A DNA stretch of 64,000 nt from assembly GCF_000720185.1 (NCBI RefSeq), contig NZ_JOIY01000007.1:1-64000 (forward strand), read 5' to 3'. Position numbers and translations under genes: made by a program. Positions 62,491 through 64,000 of this stretch are shown piece after piece. The notes below the pieces were generated by a model, which worked only from the letters and a program-made list of their open reading frames with translations, searched no databases and was not told the DNA's origin. Position 1 is the stretch's first letter. Each line of letters begins with the position of its first letter. The DNA comes from Streptomyces sp. NRRL S-340. Lineage in GTDB: Bacteria; Actinomycetota; Actinomycetes; Streptomycetales; Streptomycetaceae.

Positions 62491-64000
62491 GTGCGGAATC
62501 GTCGGATACATCGGGAAGCGTGACGTCGCCCCGCTGCTCCTGGAAGGCCTGCAGCGCCTGGAGTACCGCGGCTACGACTCCGCGGGCATCGTCGTCACCT
62601 CGCCGAAGACGCCCGGCCTGCGGATGGTCAAGGCCAAGGGCCGGGTCCGCGACCTGGAGGCGAAGGTCCCGGCGCGCTTCAAGGGCACCACCGGCATCGC
62701 CCACACCCGCTGGGCCACCCACGGCGCCCCGTCCGACGTGAACGCCCACCCGCACATGTCCGGCGACAACAAGGTCGCCGTCGTGCACAACGGCATCATC
62801 GACAACGCCGCCGACCTGCGCCGCAAGCTGGAGGCGGACGGCGTGGAGTTCCTCTCCGAGACCGACACCGAGGTGCTCGTCCACCTCATCGCGCGTTCGG
62901 AGGCCGACAAGCTGGAGGACCGGGTCCGCGAGACCCTGCGCCTGATCGAGGGCACCTACGGCATCGCCGTCATGCACGCCGACTTCCCCGACCGCATCGT
63001 GGTGGCCCGCAACGGCTCCCCGGTCGTCCTCGGCATCGGCGAGAAGGAGATGTTCGTCGCCTCCGACGTCGCCGCGCTGGTCGCCCACACCCGGCAGATA
63101 GTCACCCTCGACGACGGCGAGATGGCCACCCTCAAGGCCGACGACTTCCGCACGTACACCACCGAGGGCACCCGGACGACCGCCGAGCCGACCACCGTGG
63201 AGTGGGAGGCCGAGTCGTACGACATGGGCGGCCACGACACGTACATGCACAAGGAGATCCACGAGCAGGCCGAGGCCGTGGACCGGGTGCTGCGCGGCCG
63301 GATCGACGACCGGTTCGCCACCGTGCACCTGGGCGGCATCAACCTGGACGCCCGCGAGGCGCGCGCGGTGCGCCGGGTGAAGATCCTGGGCTGCGGCACC
63401 TCGTACCACGCGGGCATGATCGGGGCCCAGATGATCGAGGAGCTGGCCCGCATCCCCGCCGACGCGGAGCCCGCCTCCGAGTTCCGCTACCGCAACGCGG
63501 TCGTGGACCCCGACACCCTGTACATCGCCGTCTCGCAGTCCGGTGAGACCTACGACGTGCTGGCGGCCGTGCAGGAGCTGAAGCGCAAGGGCGCGCGGGT
63601 CCTCGGTGTGGTCAACGTGGTCGGTTCGGCGATCGCCCGCGAGGCCGACGGCGGCATCTACGTGCACGCCGGCCCCGAGGTCTGCGTGGTCTCCACCAAG
63701 TGCTTCACCAACACCTGCGTCGCCTTCGCGCTGCTCGCCCTGCACCTGGGCCGCATCCGCGACCTGTCGGTGCGCGACGGCAAGCGGATCATCGAGGGCC
63801 TGCGCAAGCTGCCGGAGCAGATCTCCCAGATCATGAAGCAGGAGGCGGAGATCGAGGAGCTGGCCAAGAGCTACGCCGACGCCCGCTCGATGCTCTTCAT
63901 CGGCCGCGTCCGGGGCTACCCGGTGGCCCGCGAGGCCTCCCTGAAGCTCAAGGAGGTCTCCTACATCCACGCCGAGGCCTACCCGGCCTCCGAGCTGAAG
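62491..64000 (+). CDS. glmS: Glutamine-fructose-6-phosphate aminotransferase (GlmS), cut by the window end
   Basis: Partial: 503 codons seen of an expected 610 or so. The class II glutaminase domain starts MCGIVGYIGKRD with the nucleophile Cys 2 and has EYRGYDSAGIVVT, HTRWATHGAPSD and HNGIIDNAADLR. Two SIS domains follow (ILGCGTSYHAGMIGAQMIE, AVSQSGETYDVLAAVQELK, STKCFTNTCVAFALLAL; second at the end). It makes glucosamine 6-phosphate from fructose 6-phosphate and glutamine, the first step to UDP-GlcNAc. ATG at 62491 with AAAAGGGA upstream. It may be the second glmS copy of Streptomyces, from memory of the gene order. Confidence 0.95.

Noticed and set aside
1..64000. tRNA, rRNA, insertion sequences, integrases and attachment sites
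   Set aside because: None was recognised on either strand, including at the edges of the low-GC island.

Overview
The window is high-GC actinobacterial DNA and almost certainly a Streptomyces chromosome. Genes use G/C in third positions, GTG and TTG starts are common, export signals are often twin-arginine type, two DmdR-type iron boxes control a complete desferrioxamine (des) cluster, and a DasR-like site sits before a GH20 hexosaminidase. From memory, the order ribose genes ... branched-chain acyl-CoA genes ... desEFABCD ... hexosaminidase ... glmS is that of the Streptomyces coelicolor core chromosome.

Layout. 1-6.3 kb: ribose regulator, ABC transporter with a permease/binding-protein fusion, ribokinase and RbsD. 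6.8-11.5 kb: a three-gene carbohydrate operon (Gfo/Idh/MocA oxidoreductase, DUF993 protein, TIM-barrel isomerase) divergent from a second LacI regulator. 11.6-18.3 kb: single genes and two LysR pairs, one of them with a frameshifted SDR. 18.3-29.5 kb: secreted GH3 N-acetylglucosaminidase, S37 peptidase, a giant fused ABC exporter, a phytase-like esterase and a serine hydrolase. 29.6-32.8 kb: a two-gene module of lower GC, a small HEPN-like protein followed by a 914-residue protein with a KGGVGRT P-loop ATPase and a second P-loop NTPase. It looks acquired and is the best candidate for an undescribed (defence-like) system. 33.2-39.2 kb: ThDP enzyme, agmatinase-like ureohydrolase and SSS symporter divergent from a PucR regulator. 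39.4-43.2 kb: phosphatase-like protein, then an acyl-CoA dehydrogenase/TesB/CDF operon. 43.6-50.0 kb: TetR regulator divergent from a leucine-degradation (liu-type) operon: methylcrotonyl-CoA carboxylase subunits, HMG-CoA lyase, acyl-CoA dehydrogenase. 50.3-57.5 kb: desEF and desABCD, each behind an iron box. 57.6-64 kb: hexosaminidase, DUF4429/SHOCT protein, purple acid phosphatase, a small conserved protein and glmS, which runs off the window end.

Non-coding DNA is unusually rich in short tandem repeats: 34 bp x4, 24 bp x3, about 36 bp x13, 7 bp x about 17, 10 bp x about 10 and 80 bp x3. A dispersed element of about 143 bp occurs twice, each time just downstream of a gene. I saw no tRNA, rRNA, insertion sequence or CRISPR array. 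All assignments come from reading motifs by eye; no database search was run.
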